From: Rhodopirellula baltica SH 1 | Lineage (GTDB): Bacteria > Planctomycetota > Planctomycetia > Pirellulales > Pirellulaceae | NCBI RefSeq assembly: GCF_000196115.1 | Contig: NC_005027.1 | Coordinates: 5,824,001-5,888,000 of the forward strand | Direction: 5' to 3' | DNA: 64,000 nt | In this document: positions 1-10,832 of the stretch, one piece after another | How positions within the stretch are numbered: position 1 is the stretch's first letter | Layout: every line of letters begins with the position of its first letter | Notes under the pieces: generated by a model | Seen by the model: only the letters and a program-made list of their open reading frames with translations | Databases searched by the model: none | Told to the model about the DNA's origin: nothing | Translations under genes and position numbers: made by a program

Positions 1-1065
<1,065 letters not shown>

Positions 1066-1174
1066 TCATCCATTGTCCGTCTGGTCACCGCTGATTCCAG
1101 ACCCCTTTGTTTGCTCTTGGAAATTCCCGTCCGATCCGTGGTGTATGGGCACGTTCGCCAGACCGTGAATCACG

Positions 1175-1230
1175 AAAAAACGGAGCCCACCCGCAGCGAA
1201 TTGAAATCGCTGGCAAGTCTGGCTCCGTGA
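1175..1230 (-). terminator. Rho-independent terminator of the small lipoprotein gene
   Basis: On the minus strand, CGGAGCC (1187-1181) pairs perfectly with GGCTCCG (1227-1221) across a loop of about 33 nt, and the distal arm is followed by a run of six T (the a-run at 1175-1180 on the plus strand). It lies about 40 bp past the stop of the gene ending at 1271, as expected for intrinsic termination before ligA. The loop is long, so folding strength is uncertain. Confidence 0.6.
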
Positions 1231-1270
1231 TGAACTGCGGTTCGATCGGACTTATCGCGAGTCCATTTGA

Positions 1271-1528
1271 CTACTCGGCGGTGCCGGCAGCTGCATCGAT
1301 GCCTTCTTTGGCTTTCTCGCCACCTTGGTCGATGGCACCATCAACGGTTTCTTTGGCAGCTTCAGGAACCATGTCTGTGGTCGCGTCTTTCGCGGAACCA
1401 GCAGCGGAATCGACGCCCGCTTTGGCTTGGTCAGCGATTCCGGCAGCGGTGTCCGAGCCTTTTTCGCATCCGCTCAAAACAGCAACAAACGCGAGGGCGA
1501 GCAACAATTGGGTGAGCTTCGTGAACAT
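1271..1528 (-). CDS. Small alanine-rich lipoprotein
   Basis: About 85 residues starting at ATG 1528. The N-terminus MFTKLTQLLLALAFVAVLSG-C is a lipoprotein signal peptide with a lipobox (L-S-G-C), so the mature protein begins at that Cys and is membrane anchored. The rest is low-complexity, rich in A, G, D, E and K with repeated AAG/AKE/AKD segments, resembling small amphipathic stress or entericidin-like lipoproteins, although I recognise no named family. An in-frame extension to 1636 exists, but the signal peptide and the AGGATC stretch just upstream of 1528 favour the short form. It has its own terminator and appears monocistronic. Confidence 0.75.
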   Translation of the reverse strand: MFTKLTQLLLALAFVAVLSGCEKGSDTAAGIADQAKAGVDSAAGSAKDATTDMVPEAAKETVDGAIDQGGEKAKEGIDAAAGTAE

Positions 1529-1656
1529 CAATTTGATCCTAGAAAAATGGACTGGGCGAATCCCGACAAAATGAGTGATCCCCCCTACGAAGGCAACCCT
1601 ATCCCAATCGCGTTGGAACACAAGTGGACCGGGCAATGCCGACTCTTATTCGGCGT

Positions 1657-3027
1657 TCATTCCTCCAAAGATGCGCACACCAATTGCTTGTCATTTCTGG
1701 CAAAGATACAGCGGTTAGCGTATGCGGGATGAGACCAGGTGACACCGTTGCGGCGTGGCAGTTGAACAGTGGTTGTGTCAAGCAAATGTGTTTGGCTGAG
1801 CGGTTGATATCCTTCTGGCGTCAAATGTGCGATCGTTAGTTGACCTTGATCGTTGAACATCCAATCCGTTTGCGATCCCGCTTGTTGATGGACCACAGTG
1901 TGGATCGTGCCCCAGCGATTTCGCGGAACCGCGGTGGTGTCTTCCCATACCCGTTCGCCGGTCTCTGCATCGAGGCACCGCAGTTCGCCATAGCTGTCGA
2001 CACCGTAGACGTATCCGTCACGCATGACCGGTGTGCTGATGATTGATTGCAAAGCACGTGTGTTCTTTTCGTCGACACCGACTCGATGCCACTTTTTCTT
2101 CGCGGTTGGTTCGGTCGCGGACAACTCGACCATCATCGAACCATCGTAGAACGAAGTCACAAACAAAAGGTTGTCATTGACGACGGGTGTGGCGACTCCA
2201 ATCGGCATACGAGACGGAGGGAACGGGATGCTCCAGAACACATCGCCGGTCGAAGGAGACAATCCGCTGATGCTGTCTCCCGTCCAGCAGACGACGACAT
2301 CTTTGCCGCCTTGTTGAATCAGGATCGGAGCGGAATAGCAGGCACGTTCATCAAGCGAACGCCATACTTCTTTGCCGGTTGCCAAATCAAATCCAACCAC
2401 GCACGCCCCGTCCGAACCCCCGACGATCTGGATCACAATGGGCTGATCGGTGTCGCCGACAACTACAAGAGGAGCACCAGTGATGCCCCAAGCTGGCATG
2501 TCGATATCGTATTCCTGATGCAGATCGTGTTTCCAAAGAATGTTTCCATTGGCAGCATCGAGACAATGAAAATGTCCCATTGAACCCACCGCCAATGCCT
2601 TTCCTTCATGAACAGTGACGCTGGCACGCGGACCGGCTCGATAGCCGATTTCGTAAGCGGCTGGATAAGACTGTTCCCAGATCAGACTGCCATCTGATTC
2701 TGCGAAGCACAGCACACGTTCGATTTCATTGGGCTCCGATTGACGGTCGGTGACATAGACGCGTCCGTCAGCCACGGTCGGTCCGCTGTAGCCTGAACCG
2801 ATTGCTACCGACCATTTCAGCGGAAGTTGGCCTTCAGGCAGCTCAGTTACGATCCCGGTCTCGGTCCAATTGCCATCGCGATCAGTGCCTCGCCATTGAG
2901 GCCAATCCTCTGCGATCGCGTTGCCGCCAAAAATCAGCAAAGTTCCGAGCAACAACAATCGTTTTGCCGACCGGCCACAAATGCCTGACGAGAATAGAGC
3001 ACTTCGAATCAAACGTCGGATAGCCAT
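1657..3027 (-). CDS. Exported PQQ-like beta-propeller repeat protein
   Basis: 456 residues from ATG 3027. The start is chosen because it places a Sec-type signal peptide at the N-terminus (MAIRRLIRS..., hydrophobic LLLLGTLLIFGG, then NAIAEDWPQWRG). A longer in-frame reading to 3345 would bury the signal. The mature part has the WPQWRG opening and repeated blades typical of planctomycete PQQ-binding-like propellers: GRVYVTDR, GKALAVGSMGHFHCLDAANGNILWKHDL, GKEVWRSLDERACYSAPI, GYVYGVDSYGELRCLDAETGERVWED. The family includes BamB-like scaffolds and PQQ enzymes; no catalytic residues point to dehydrogenase activity, so a periplasmic binding or scaffold role is likely. Divergent from the MscS-type channel gene. 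Confidence 0.85.
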   Translation of the reverse strand: MAIRRLIRSALFSSGICGRSAKRLLLLGTLLIFGGNAIAEDWPQWRGTDRDGNWTETGIVTELPEGQLPLKWSVAIGSGYSGPTVADGRVYVTDRQSEPNEIERVLCFAESDGSLIWEQSYPAAYEIGYRAGPRASVTVHEGKALAVGSMGHFHCLDAANGNILWKHDLHQEYDIDMPAWGITGAPLVVVGDTDQPIVIQIVGGSDGACVVGFDLATGKEVWRSLDERACYSAPILIQQGGKDVVVCWTGDSISGLSPSTGDVFWSIPFPPSRMPIGVATPVVNDNLLFVTSFYDGSMMVELSATEPTAKKKWHRVGVDEKNTRALQSIISTPVMRDGYVYGVDSYGELRCLDAETGERVWEDTTAVPRNRWGTIHTVVHQQAGSQTDWMFNDQGQLTIAHLTPEGYQPLSQTHLLDTTTVQLPRRNGVTWSHPAYANRCIFARNDKQLVCASLEE

Positions 3028-3263
3028 CGGAAGTTCCTGATCGGAAAAAGAGTACGGAACGTGGAAGTCTAATGCGTCCGCGAGGACGTTACGAGTTGCT
3101 GTATTTTGCCTGGGTTCGCTGTTTTGTCGCTCTCCGCGGCGTGAAACACGATCGCTGTGGCGATCAAACTCAAATTTCCGTATTGAAACGGTGTCCGTTC
3201 TCCGCCGACGGCCAAATCTTTCCGGCGGTTTCGCCGCCATACTGATTGCACGCAGTGGTCCCG

Positions 3264-6200
3264 ATGAGCCACCCACTGAGATCGACGTCTCGTTCCACTC
3301 ATTCGCAAATGCGAATTTCGCTGGCTCATGCCACGGCATCGGCAATTGATATCGATCGCTCCATCGGCAGGCGGTGGACCGTTTTGCTGTGGTTTATCTG
3401 CTGCATATTGGTGTGGCTCACCATCAGCATCGCAGACGCGCAAGAGATTGTTTGGACGACTCCCAAGCCGCCTCCCTTCACTTCATCAAACGTCACGTCT
3501 TCGACTGTCATTTCGTCGAGTCCTGGTTGGGCAACCCAAACCGAATCAGTCAGCGCGAGCCCGGGTTACACCGAACACGGACACTCCGAAACTTCGACGC
3601 GAGGACGTTTGTCGCCTCCCGAGTTCACCTCCAACAACGCGTTCACTTCCGGCAATCCGTCCAGTTCGTTCGCTGATTCGCGGTCGTCGCGGTTGGGCGA
3701 TTCGCAGCTGCAAACTCGGCCCGTCGAAAAAAGGTACACAGCGTCGTCTGAAGCATCGCCTCTGAATCTCAACCGACAAGCCCGCACAGCGTCGGGATGG
3801 TCCCGCACCGATTCAGATTGGGCCCGCACCACGTCGGAGTGGGATGGCGCAGATGCCACGGAAGCAAAAACGGTGAGCTATCCGTTGCTGCCACGCCAAC
3901 GCGGAGAGTCCGACGAGTGGCGACAATCGCCCTACGCCGACATGCATGTGCGAGCCGCTCAGCAATCCGAAATGCGATTCCGCTCGCTCGCTCAAACATC
4001 AGATCCCATTGCGGCGGACATCGCAAATCAAAACGTGGATTTGGTTCAGCAATGGATCGAACTTGCAACGAGTTACAACCAACTAGCGACTCGCCTTTAC
4101 GATGCCAAGGATCAACTCGATGCGACGCGTTCGGACTACGAAGACGTCCATCAAAAGCTCACTCGCCACGGTTTGACACCGACCATTGGTTTGTTGCTTC
4201 GCCACAAAAAGGATCAGCTGGATCAGTGGCAAATTGAAAACAGCCAGACGGCTTTGGCCAGCGAAGCACTTGGGAAGGCGAGACAAAAACAATTGGAACT
4301 CGACCTGATCCGGTTGGATGGTTCGGATCCGGAGCAGCAAGCGGCGCAAGTTCTTGGTGATGTTGGTTACGACGCAAACCGCTATGGCGATCCGCTGCGT
4401 TTGCAAGTGGAGGAATTGCTGCGTCAACGAGCTGCGTGGATTCGCTCGCTGCAGGTCGGTTATCAGGATCAGCAGCAAAAGATCAGTGAATTGGATTCTA
4501 TCGCGACCGCATCGCAGTCATTGGCAACCGACTACCGAATGCTGATCGATCGGCATGTCATGTGGATTCGCAGTGATGAGCCAATCGGACTGCGTGACGC
4601 TCGCAATCTGAAAGGCGGCATGGCGGCCTTGTTTGACTCCAATCGAAGTGCCGACTTTGGCCCGACCTTTGAGCGGAAAATCTCTGCCAATCCAGTGGGT
4701 GCGATTGGTTTGCTCGTCGGAATCGTCTTGATATTGGTGCTTCGTTGGATCGCGAAGTCTTGGTTGGTCGCCATCGGAAGCCGTAGGAGAATGCGGAAGG
4801 CATCGCCGAATAAGCGGAAGCTTTACGCCGGTGTGCTCACGGTTTTGGTCGCCGCTGGGATTCCCGCGGTCCTGTTCTGGATTGGTCGATGGTTGGGAAC
4901 CGGTGTGGTGTCCGAAGCAACATTGCATGCTGCGAGTGCCTTTTGTGCAGGCAGTTTGGTAGCGTGGTTGATCGAAGTCCCACGGCAATGGCTGCGGGCG
5001 GACGGGTACTTGGATCAGCATGTCGACATCGAGTTGTCGCGTCGCCCACGAGCGATGAAGTACCTGACCATCATTGGGATGGGATTGGTCATCGCTGCGT
5101 ACACCATCACATTGATGAGCCAAATCGATCACGGGATGTGGCGTGGTTCCGTCGCTCGAGTGGGATTCATTCTGGCGATGTTGCTGGTTGGATGGACGAT
5201 GCATTTGGCGTTGCGACCGGTCGGGGGTTTTCTGGAACCGTTGATTGAAAAGTATTGCGGTAGCGTCATCCATCGCGGTCGATTCCTGATGTATTTCGCT
5301 GGCATCGGTTTGCCGTTGTTTTTGATTGGTTTGTCTGCACTTGGGTACAGCGTCACGACGCACGAGATCATTCAGCGGATCATCTTCACGGCCGCAACCT
5401 TGATGTCTGCGTCGATTCTTTGGGCCGGTGTGAAGTATGTGTCCGCCGAACTTTGGCATCTGCTGACCGGGACGCGTGGATCCACTCAAGAGCCAGGTGA
5501 CAGTGAGGAACTTGAAACGGGACGCGTCGCTGGTGCACTCGGCGAACACTTTCTAGAGCTCAAACACCACCTCGCGTTTCTGTGTCAGTGTGCATTGGCC
5601 TTGGGGGCAATCGTTTGCTTTGGATGGCTTTGGATCGATGTGTTTCCAAATGTGCGGATGGGTAACCCGGTTCTATGGACGGTCGAGGACACTGTTCAGC
5701 AGGCAAGCGTCAACACGACCGGACAAACTATTATGCAGTCCGTGGTCGAAACGACGCCTGTTACCGCGATGAATCTGTTGCTTGCTGCGGGAACACTTTT
5801 CGTCGCCTTTCAGCTGGCAAAGCTGTTGCCTGCCCTGTTCGATGCACTCGTGTTGCAACGGGTTTCGTTCGACGAAGGCATGGAACATTTCACGTTGGTG
5901 CTGGGAAGATTCCTGCTGTTCAGTGTTGGATGTTTCATCGCCTGCAAATGGATCGGAGTTCGCTGGCACACGATCCAGTGGTTGGCGGTTGGATTGATGA
6001 TCGGCTTGGGCTTTGGTTTGCAAGACATGGTCCGAAACCTGTTTGGCGGGTTCATTGTGTTGTTTGAAAAGCCCGCCAGATTGGGTGACCTGATTACAGT
6101 CGGGAACTTCACTGGACGCGTCGCGGCGCAGCGTCTGCGAACGACGGTGTTGTCCGACGATGATGGTCGAGAAGTGATCATTCCCAACAAGAATTTCGTC

Positions 6201-6629
6201 AGCGACGACGTGGTCAACTGGATGGGGGCGGGACGTCTGTGCGTGATTCCCATGGAGGTTGCCGTCACGCGAGACGAGCGGCCAGCGGACCTGTGCCGGA
6301 CGTTGCAGGAATTGATGATCGAGCAGCCGGACGTGCTGCTGACTCCGGCGCCCCAGGCAACGTTGGTCTGCGTCGGCCAGCGATCCCAACGGATTGAAGT
6401 GCGTGCTTGGATCGAACAGGGGCAGAACGCTGAACGCTATCGTGACCAGTTGTTGAAGCTCGTTCGACGCCATTTGCTCGAACGAAACTTGCTGGCGCAA
6501 AACCAACCATCTCAACCGGAGATGCGAGATGTGTTGACCAAGCAAGACGATTCGGAAGACTTCTTCGACGACGACTTTGGTCGACCTCGAATTTCCGACG
6601 CGATCCGCAAACGCAAACGGCGGGCGTAA
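3264..6629 (+). CDS. Large mechanosensitive ion channel, MscS/MscK type
   Basis: About 1121 residues from ATG 3264 (a TTG at 3246 is an alternative). The layout matches large MscK-type channels: an N-terminal hydrophobic export segment (RRWTVLLWFICCILVWLTIS), a long polar and coiled-coil periplasmic region (to about residue 480), roughly ten membrane helices, then the conserved MscS pore helix and beta domain. The pore segment reads WLAVGLMIGLGFGLQDMVRNLFGGFIVLFEKPARLGDLITVGNFTG, followed by DGREVIIPNKNF, all diagnostic of the MscS family. The protein should release turgor on hypo-osmotic shock. The first ~220 residues are Ser/Thr-rich with repeated SGWSRTDSDW-type motifs, unusual for the family and possibly lineage-specific. 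It appears monocistronic. Confidence 0.93.
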   Translation: MSHPLRSTSRSTHSQMRISLAHATASAIDIDRSIGRRWTVLLWFICCILVWLTISIADAQEIVWTTPKPPPFTSSNVTSSTVISSSPGWATQTESVSASPGYTEHGHSETSTRGRLSPPEFTSNNAFTSGNPSSSFADSRSSRLGDSQLQTRPVEKRYTASSEASPLNLNRQARTASGWSRTDSDWARTTSEWDGADATEAKTVSYPLLPRQRGESDEWRQSPYADMHVRAAQQSEMRFRSLAQTSDPIAADIANQNVDLVQQWIELATSYNQLATRLYDAKDQLDATRSDYEDVHQKLTRHGLTPTIGLLLRHKKDQLDQWQIENSQTALASEALGKARQKQLELDLIRLDGSDPEQQAAQVLGDVGYDANRYGDPLRLQVEELLRQRAAWIRSLQVGYQDQQQKISELDSIATASQSLATDYRMLIDRHVMWIRSDEPIGLRDARNLKGGMAALFDSNRSADFGPTFERKISANPVGAIGLLVGIVLILVLRWIAKSWLVAIGSRRRMRKASPNKRKLYAGVLTVLVAAGIPAVLFWIGRWLGTGVVSEATLHAASAFCAGSLVAWLIEVPRQWLRADGYLDQHVDIELSRRPRAMKYLTIIGMGLVIAAYTITLMSQIDHGMWRGSVARVGFILAMLLVGWTMHLALRPVGGFLEPLIEKYCGSVIHRGRFLMYFAGIGLPLFLIGLSALGYSVTTHEIIQRIIFTAATLMSASILWAGVKYVSAELWHLLTGTRGSTQEPGDSEELETGRVAGALGEHFLELKHHLAFLCQCALALGAIVCFGWLWIDVFPNVRMGNPVLWTVEDTVQQASVNTTGQTIMQSVVETTPVTAMNLLLAAGTLFVAFQLAKLLPALFDALVLQRVSFDEGMEHFTLVLGRFLLFSVGCFIACKWIGVRWHTIQWLAVGLMIGLGFGLQDMVRNLFGGFIVLFEKPARLGDLITVGNFTGRVAAQRLRTTVLSDDDGREVIIPNKNFVSDDVVNWMGAGRLCVIPMEVAVTRDERPADLCRTLQELMIEQPDVLLTPAPQATLVCVGQRSQRIEVRAWIEQGQNAERYRDQLLKLVRRHLLERNLLAQNQPSQPEMRDVLTKQDDSEDFFDDDFGRPRISDAIRKRKRRA

Positions 6630-6774
6630 CAAGTGACATGAGCCTGGCGGGATTGGCTCAGTCCGGAACATCAATGATGTGATCGGTAACGAAGTGAGAT
6701 GGCGCATGACTTGCTTAGGTCGATGCGCTAATTGGAGAAACTTTTCTTCCCACTTCGAAATCGAAAGGTCATAA

Positions 6775-7605
6775 ATGTTCTATCACGATGGTGGCAAGCT
6801 TCAGTATCCCGTTCGCGTTGAGAAACCAAGTCCACTCTTTGCCAAAGCTCTTCAGCAAGCCATTGGCGGTGTCCAGGGCGAAGTTCGCGTTTGCTTGCAA
6901 TATCTATTTCAAGCTTGGGGCGCACGTGGTCCGGCAAAGTATCGAGACATGTTGCTCGAAACGGGGACGGAAGAAATGGCGCACATTGAAATGTTGGCAA
7001 CCGCTGTTGCATTGAACCTGGAAGGTGCACCGCTGGAACAAGAAGAAGCGGCGAAAGACCCGGTGGTGATGGCGGCAATGGGCGGCATGAACATCCAACA
7101 TGCGATCGGTACCTGCATGGCCGCGATGCCGGTCGACAGCGAAGGTGTGCCGTTCAATTGCAGTCATGTGTATGCCAGCGGAAACGTTGCCGCGGACATG
7201 CTGGCCAACGCGACTGCTGAATCCACGGGACGCATGCTCGCGGTCCAGCTATGGAAAATGACTGACGATCCCGGCATGAAAGACATGTTGAGCTACATGA
7301 TCGCTCGCGACACCATGCACCAAAATCAATGGCTCGCGGCTTGGGAAGAGTTGGGCGGTCCCGAAAATCATCCGATCCCGAACTCGTTCCCGCAAGAAAA
7401 CGAGAACAGTGACTACGCGTACGCGTTCATGTCCTTTGGCATTGGTGATGACTTCGAAACCCCGCGGGGTGAATGGACCAAGGGCAAATCGTTTGACGGA
7501 AAAGGTTCCAACTCCGTGGTCAGAATGCGACCACTGGGTGACAAGCCACAGTTGGGAGCGGCTTCTCCGAAGACCGCGGCCCAAAAAGGTCAAATGAAGA
7601 AATGA
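6775..7605 (+). CDS. Manganese catalase (non-haem dimanganese)
   Basis: 276 residues, the usual length for the family. Decomposes hydrogen peroxide with a dinuclear Mn centre inside a four-helix bundle. The five expected metal ligands are present: E36 (GEVRVCLQYLFQ), E67 and H70 (TEEMAHIEM), E149 (ATAESTGR) and H182 (ARDTMHQNQW), each one residue later than the classical Lactobacillus enzyme ligands 35/66/69/148/181. A GAAAGG-type ribosome site lies just upstream of ATG 6775. The next gene starts 43 bp downstream on the same strand and may be cotranscribed. No signal peptide, so it is cytoplasmic. Confidence 0.96.
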   Translation: MFYHDGGKLQYPVRVEKPSPLFAKALQQAIGGVQGEVRVCLQYLFQAWGARGPAKYRDMLLETGTEEMAHIEMLATAVALNLEGAPLEQEEAAKDPVVMAAMGGMNIQHAIGTCMAAMPVDSEGVPFNCSHVYASGNVAADMLANATAESTGRMLAVQLWKMTDDPGMKDMLSYMIARDTMHQNQWLAAWEELGGPENHPIPNSFPQENENSDYAYAFMSFGIGDDFETPRGEWTKGKSFDGKGSNSVVRMRPLGDKPQLGAASPKTAAQKGQMKK

Positions 7606-7648
7606 GAATGTGCTTCCACCCTTGGTCGACTGAATTGAAGGAGACATC

Positions 7649-8047
7649 ATGAAAAGTAGTATGAAACGACGTGAAGCGGTTGGCACATTGCTCACCGGAG
7701 GCGTCGGCGGCCTCGCTGGCATCCTTGCAAACCGTCCGGTGCAAGCTTCTGACGGAAGTGCTTCGGTAACCGATGTGTTCTGTTCGGAATTGACGCTTTC
7801 ACCGCAGAAAACGTCTGAAACGAAAGCGGTGAATCAGTTGCGGGAATTCGTGCCGACCCGCGTTCGTTCTGGACATGTGTTCTGCACGCTGACCTCCCAG
7901 GATGCGAAGAACCCGGCGATCACATCGGTGTACGCCGCACCGGTCGTCCGAGACGGTCAACCTGGCGCAGAGATCACGATTCATTTTTTGGGGCAACCTC
8001 GAAGTGACGTGAACCTGAGCCTCTTGCATGTGGGTGTGTCGGCCTGA
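7649..8047 (+). CDS. Small exported protein with Tat-like signal peptide, unknown function
   Basis: 132 residues. The N-terminus MKSSMKRREAVGTLLTGGVGGLAGILANRPVQAS has an R-R pair followed by a weakly hydrophobic stretch and an A-x-A-like cleavage site, which resembles a twin-arginine signal. The mature part is about 95 residues with two short beta-rich segments (GHVFCTLTSQD, SVYAAPVVRDG, AEITIHFLGQPRSDVNLSLLHVGVSA); I recognise no family. It follows the Mn-catalase with 43 bp between, preceded by GAAGGAGA (ribosome site), and is followed by a strong terminator, so the two genes are probably one operon. A role linked to oxidative stress is inference from position only. Confidence 0.75.
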   Translation: MKSSMKRREAVGTLLTGGVGGLAGILANRPVQASDGSASVTDVFCSELTLSPQKTSETKAVNQLREFVPTRVRSGHVFCTLTSQDAKNPAITSVYAAPVVRDGQPGAEITIHFLGQPRSDVNLSLLHVGVSA

Positions 8048-8079
8048 TTCGAACACGCTATTGCCTCGTCAACTCGCTC

Positions 8080-8117
8080 GCCCGCCACGATTGTTCTCGG
8101 TCGTGGCGGGCTTTTTC
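8080..8117 (+). terminator. Rho-independent terminator after the catalase operon
   Basis: A perfect 11-bp stem, GCCCGCCACGA (8080-8090) with TCGTGGCGGGC (8101-8111), closes a 10-nt loop and runs into five T residues (8112-8116). It sits about 33 bp after the stop at 8047. Confidence 0.9.
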
Positions 8118-8678
8118 TTACGAAGGTCGACAGGAATGATCGGGTGCGACGAAGTGAGCCGTTTGGGCGTTAGCCCCGGTTCTACGTGGGAGCAACGACG
8201 CTACTCCTTAAATCAGATGCTGAAAGACTCCTGCCGAACTGCTTAGCAGCATGTTGATTTAGTCGTATACCGAGTGACAACAATTAGCCGATGGGCGTTA
8301 GTCCCGGTTGGCGTCTGACTAACCGCCGCTAACGCGGTACGGCTCATTAAATCAACAGCCCGCTAGGCGTTTTGCATTATGGCAACGTTGATCGCTGCTG
8401 ATTCGAATCATCGGCGCGGGAGTTGCTAAGCAAAGCGTGAACAAAAAATACGATGTTAGCGGTGTGGCGCAAGCCGCCCGGTGAGGTTCCGGAGGGCTCG
8501 CGCCCTTCCGCTACGTCGCTTGTTGTTCACGTGGTCCTAAGTCAGTCAAGCGTCTGGCGACTCACAACATGTTCATGGACTCTCGCCTAGGTTTGCAGAT
8601 TGTTGGCTATCACTCGGGTCTTCCGTTGATGTCATTTTCGATTCGGCGGGGCAATCACATCGAAAAGGAACTGGATAG
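8118..8678. other. Gene-free, repeat-rich interval
   Basis: No convincing coding frame. It holds two direct copies of a ~24-bp element (8157-8180 and 8286-8309), an imperfect inverted copy (8321-8344) that can fold against the second, and a GC-rich stretch at 8465-8520 (cgcaagccgcccggtg...) that resembles another dispersed repeat. The promoter for the alcohol dehydrogenase at 8679 should be near the right end; I could not identify a -35/-10 pair with confidence. Confidence 0.6.
8157..8344. repeat. Dispersed palindromic repeat, two direct copies and one inverted
   Basis: Copy one is at 8157-8180 and copy two at 8286-8309; both read agccg[t/a]tgggcgttag[c/t]cccggtt. The inverted relative at 8321-8344 reads, on the other strand, agccgtaccgcgttagcggcggtt. 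Copies two and three can form a hairpin. This looks like a REP-type element. Confidence 0.75.
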
Positions 8679-9848
8679 ATGAAAGCGGTTTGCTGGCACG
8701 GTCGAAATGACATTCGCGTAGACAACGTTGACGACCCAAAGATTTTGGACCCTCGCGACGCGATCATTCGCATCACGGCCTCCGGGATTTGCGGTTCGGA
8801 TTTGCATCTGATGGCCGGTGCCGCTCCCGCGATGGAAGCCGGCGATATCATCGGGCATGAGCCGATGGGCGAAGTCGTCGAGGTCGGAAATGCCGTGAGC
8901 AACTTAAGCGTCGGCGACCGAGTCGTGGTTCCGTTCACGATTTCTTGTGGCGAATGCTTCTTTTGTCAAAGCACGTTGTATTCATTGTGCGATCAGTCCA
9001 ATCGCAATGCGGAACAGGCGGAGAAGATCATGGGGCATTCGCCCGCCGGCTTGTTTGGATACACACACATGCTTGGTGGATACGCGGGTGGACAGGCGGA
9101 ATATCTTCGCGTGCCGTATGCAGACGTTGGTCCGATCAAAGTTCCCGATGGATTGCCGGATGAACAGGTCGTTTTCTTATCGGATATTTTTCCGACCGGT
9201 TACATGGCGGCCGAGAACTGCGAGATCACACCCAACGACACGGTTGCGGTTTGGGGCTGTGGTCCCGTTGGGCAATTCGCGATCCAGAGTGCATGGATGC
9301 TCGGTGCTAAACGAGTCATCGCGATCGACAATGTGCCCGAACGATTGGAAATGGCTCGGTCGGTTTCCAAGGCGGAAGTCATCGACTACGAAAAATCGGA
9401 TGTGTACGAGACTCTGCAGGAATGGACAAAGGGACGAGGACCCGATTGCTGCATCGATGCGGTCGGTGCGGAGAATCACGCAGCAGGAAACTTGCAGTCC
9501 GTGTTGGACGATGCCAAGACAGCGTTGCATCTCGGATCGGATCGGCCGCACGTGCTGAACGAGATCTTCAAATGCTGTCGCAAAGGCGGCCGAGTGTCCG
9601 TGCCTGGTGTCTACTTCAGCAGCGTGAACTTGCAGTGGGGAACCGCGATGAACAAAGCCCTGCAGATTCGTTTGGGCCAGACTCACATGCAGCGCTACCT
9701 CACGCCGTTGATGGAAAAGATCACCGATGGCGAGATCGATCCATCGTTCGTGATCACTCACGTCGAGCCCTTGGACAACGCCCCGGAAGCGTACAAGAAG
9801 TTCCGAGACAAAGAAGACGGCTGCATCAAGGTCGTCTTGAAGCCATGA
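8679..9848 (+). CDS. Zinc-dependent alcohol dehydrogenase (formaldehyde dehydrogenase-like MDR)
   Basis: 389 residues, cytoplasmic NAD(P)-linked oxidoreductase of the medium-chain family. Catalytic zinc ligands are visible: C38 ([10 protein letters not shown]), H60-E61 (GHEPMGEV). The structural zinc site is present as C90, C93, C96 and C104 ([16 protein letters not shown]). The nucleotide-binding fold is marked by [30 protein letters not shown]. The insert after the structural zinc lobe and the [26 protein letters not shown] segment resemble glutathione-independent formaldehyde dehydrogenase-like proteins, so a small aldehyde or alcohol is a likely substrate. AAGGAA lies at a proper distance upstream of ATG 8679. 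Stands alone between gaps. Confidence 0.93.
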   Translation: MKAVCWHGRNDIRVDNVDDPKILDPRDAIIRITASGICGSDLHLMAGAAPAMEAGDIIGHEPMGEVVEVGNAVSNLSVGDRVVVPFTISCGECFFCQSTLYSLCDQSNRNAEQAEKIMGHSPAGLFGYTHMLGGYAGGQAEYLRVPYADVGPIKVPDGLPDEQVVFLSDIFPTGYMAAENCEITPNDTVAVWGCGPVGQFAIQSAWMLGAKRVIAIDNVPERLEMARSVSKAEVIDYEKSDVYETLQEWTKGRGPDCCIDAVGAENHAAGNLQSVLDDAKTALHLGSDRPHVLNEIFKCCRKGGRVSVPGVYFSSVNLQWGTAMNKALQIRLGQTHMQRYLTPLMEKITDGEIDPSFVITHVEPLDNAPEAYKKFRDKEDGCIKVVLKP

Positions 9849-9988
9849 AGATGCAGGCATTTTAATAAGTTCTCTGCTCACCCGACACCGAGGTGTGAAA
9901 TCAATGACGCATCGAATATTGTGCCTTCAATAATCAGCAATGACGAATGTTTTGGGTCGATATGTTGCGTCTAAATGCCAGGGTATTC

Positions 9989-10780
9989 ATGAAGAAAGAG
10001 CTGTCGTTCCTCTGTAGTCAGAGTTTGTTGTTGCTTGCCGTCGGATGTACACCATCAGCATCTGATCTTGAAACACCACAAACTCCGGCGGTGGTCATTG
10101 ATCAAGCTGGGAACGTTGAGGACGCAGTTGCTTGCATTTTCAGACAGCGAATCGAAACCATTCGAGGCGACGTCACAGCAGGAACCGCCTTTTCAGCTAA
10201 GCTGCCGCAGTCCGATCGCAAGGTGATCGTCACTGCAATTCATTTGCTGGGTCCGGCAGGTGGATTGTCGTCGCAAGTGTCGGCGGTAGAGATTTCGAAC
10301 GTCGTGGAAACGGTCTCGATTTTTCGAATTGCAGGTGACGAACAGGAACAAAGTTTTCCAGCGATGCCATATCAACTTGCAGGTGCTGCTCCATTCCCTG
10401 AAAGTTCGACGAATGGTGATGTGCTCGTCTTTGCTGTTCCAGATGGAACGGCTTTGGACGCAATCGAGTTTTCTACGGAGGCTCTTCAGCCTGTTGATCC
10501 GGTATGGTTGGCAGCGCACGTGATTGGCGGGGCGCCCGATGGTCAGTTTCTTCATCAGGGACGATTCCTTGGAATCGACGACGACGGCTATTTCGAAATG
10601 GAGTTTTTGAACGCGCAGTTGGATTTGCGAGCAACCAGCGGTGCACCAATCGTCAATAACAGCGGGTATGTTGTGGCTGTGAATCTGGCTGGGATGGAGG
10701 TGGAAGGTGCTCTTTGCGGATATGGCAACCCTGTCACGCGATTTGTGCCTGGACTGGACGAGGCCATGCCCGATGAATGA
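9989..10780 (+). CDS. Trypsin-like serine protease fold lipoprotein
   Basis: 263 residues from ATG 9989, chosen because it begins a lipoprotein signal (MKKELSFLCSQSLLLLAVG-C). The mature region shows a divergent chymotrypsin-fold pattern: TAGTAFSAKL...VIVTAIHLLGP (candidate catalytic His), GDVLVFAVPD (candidate Asp), and ATSGAPIVNNSGYVVAVNL, where S-G-A-P replaces the usual G-x-S-G-x-P (candidate Ser). The ordering and spacing fit a trypsin-like peptidase domain, but the His, Asp and Ser are assigned by eye and the protein may be catalytically impaired. Followed 52 bp later by another lipoprotein on the same strand. Confidence 0.7.
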   Translation: MKKELSFLCSQSLLLLAVGCTPSASDLETPQTPAVVIDQAGNVEDAVACIFRQRIETIRGDVTAGTAFSAKLPQSDRKVIVTAIHLLGPAGGLSSQVSAVEISNVVETVSIFRIAGDEQEQSFPAMPYQLAGAAPFPESSTNGDVLVFAVPDGTALDAIEFSTEALQPVDPVWLAAHVIGGAPDGQFLHQGRFLGIDDDGYFEMEFLNAQLDLRATSGAPIVNNSGYVVAVNLAGMEVEGALCGYGNPVTRFVPGLDEAMPDE

Positions 10781-10832
10781 TCTCGTGTACCATCGGAGTC
10801 AGTCAATTCACTCGCCTTTTAAAATTTTGCCC

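Noticed and set aside
4518-5549. 343-aa open frame on the minus strand inside the MscS-type gene
   Set aside because: Antisense shadow of an obvious membrane channel; composition is Gln/Arg/His-rich without motifs.
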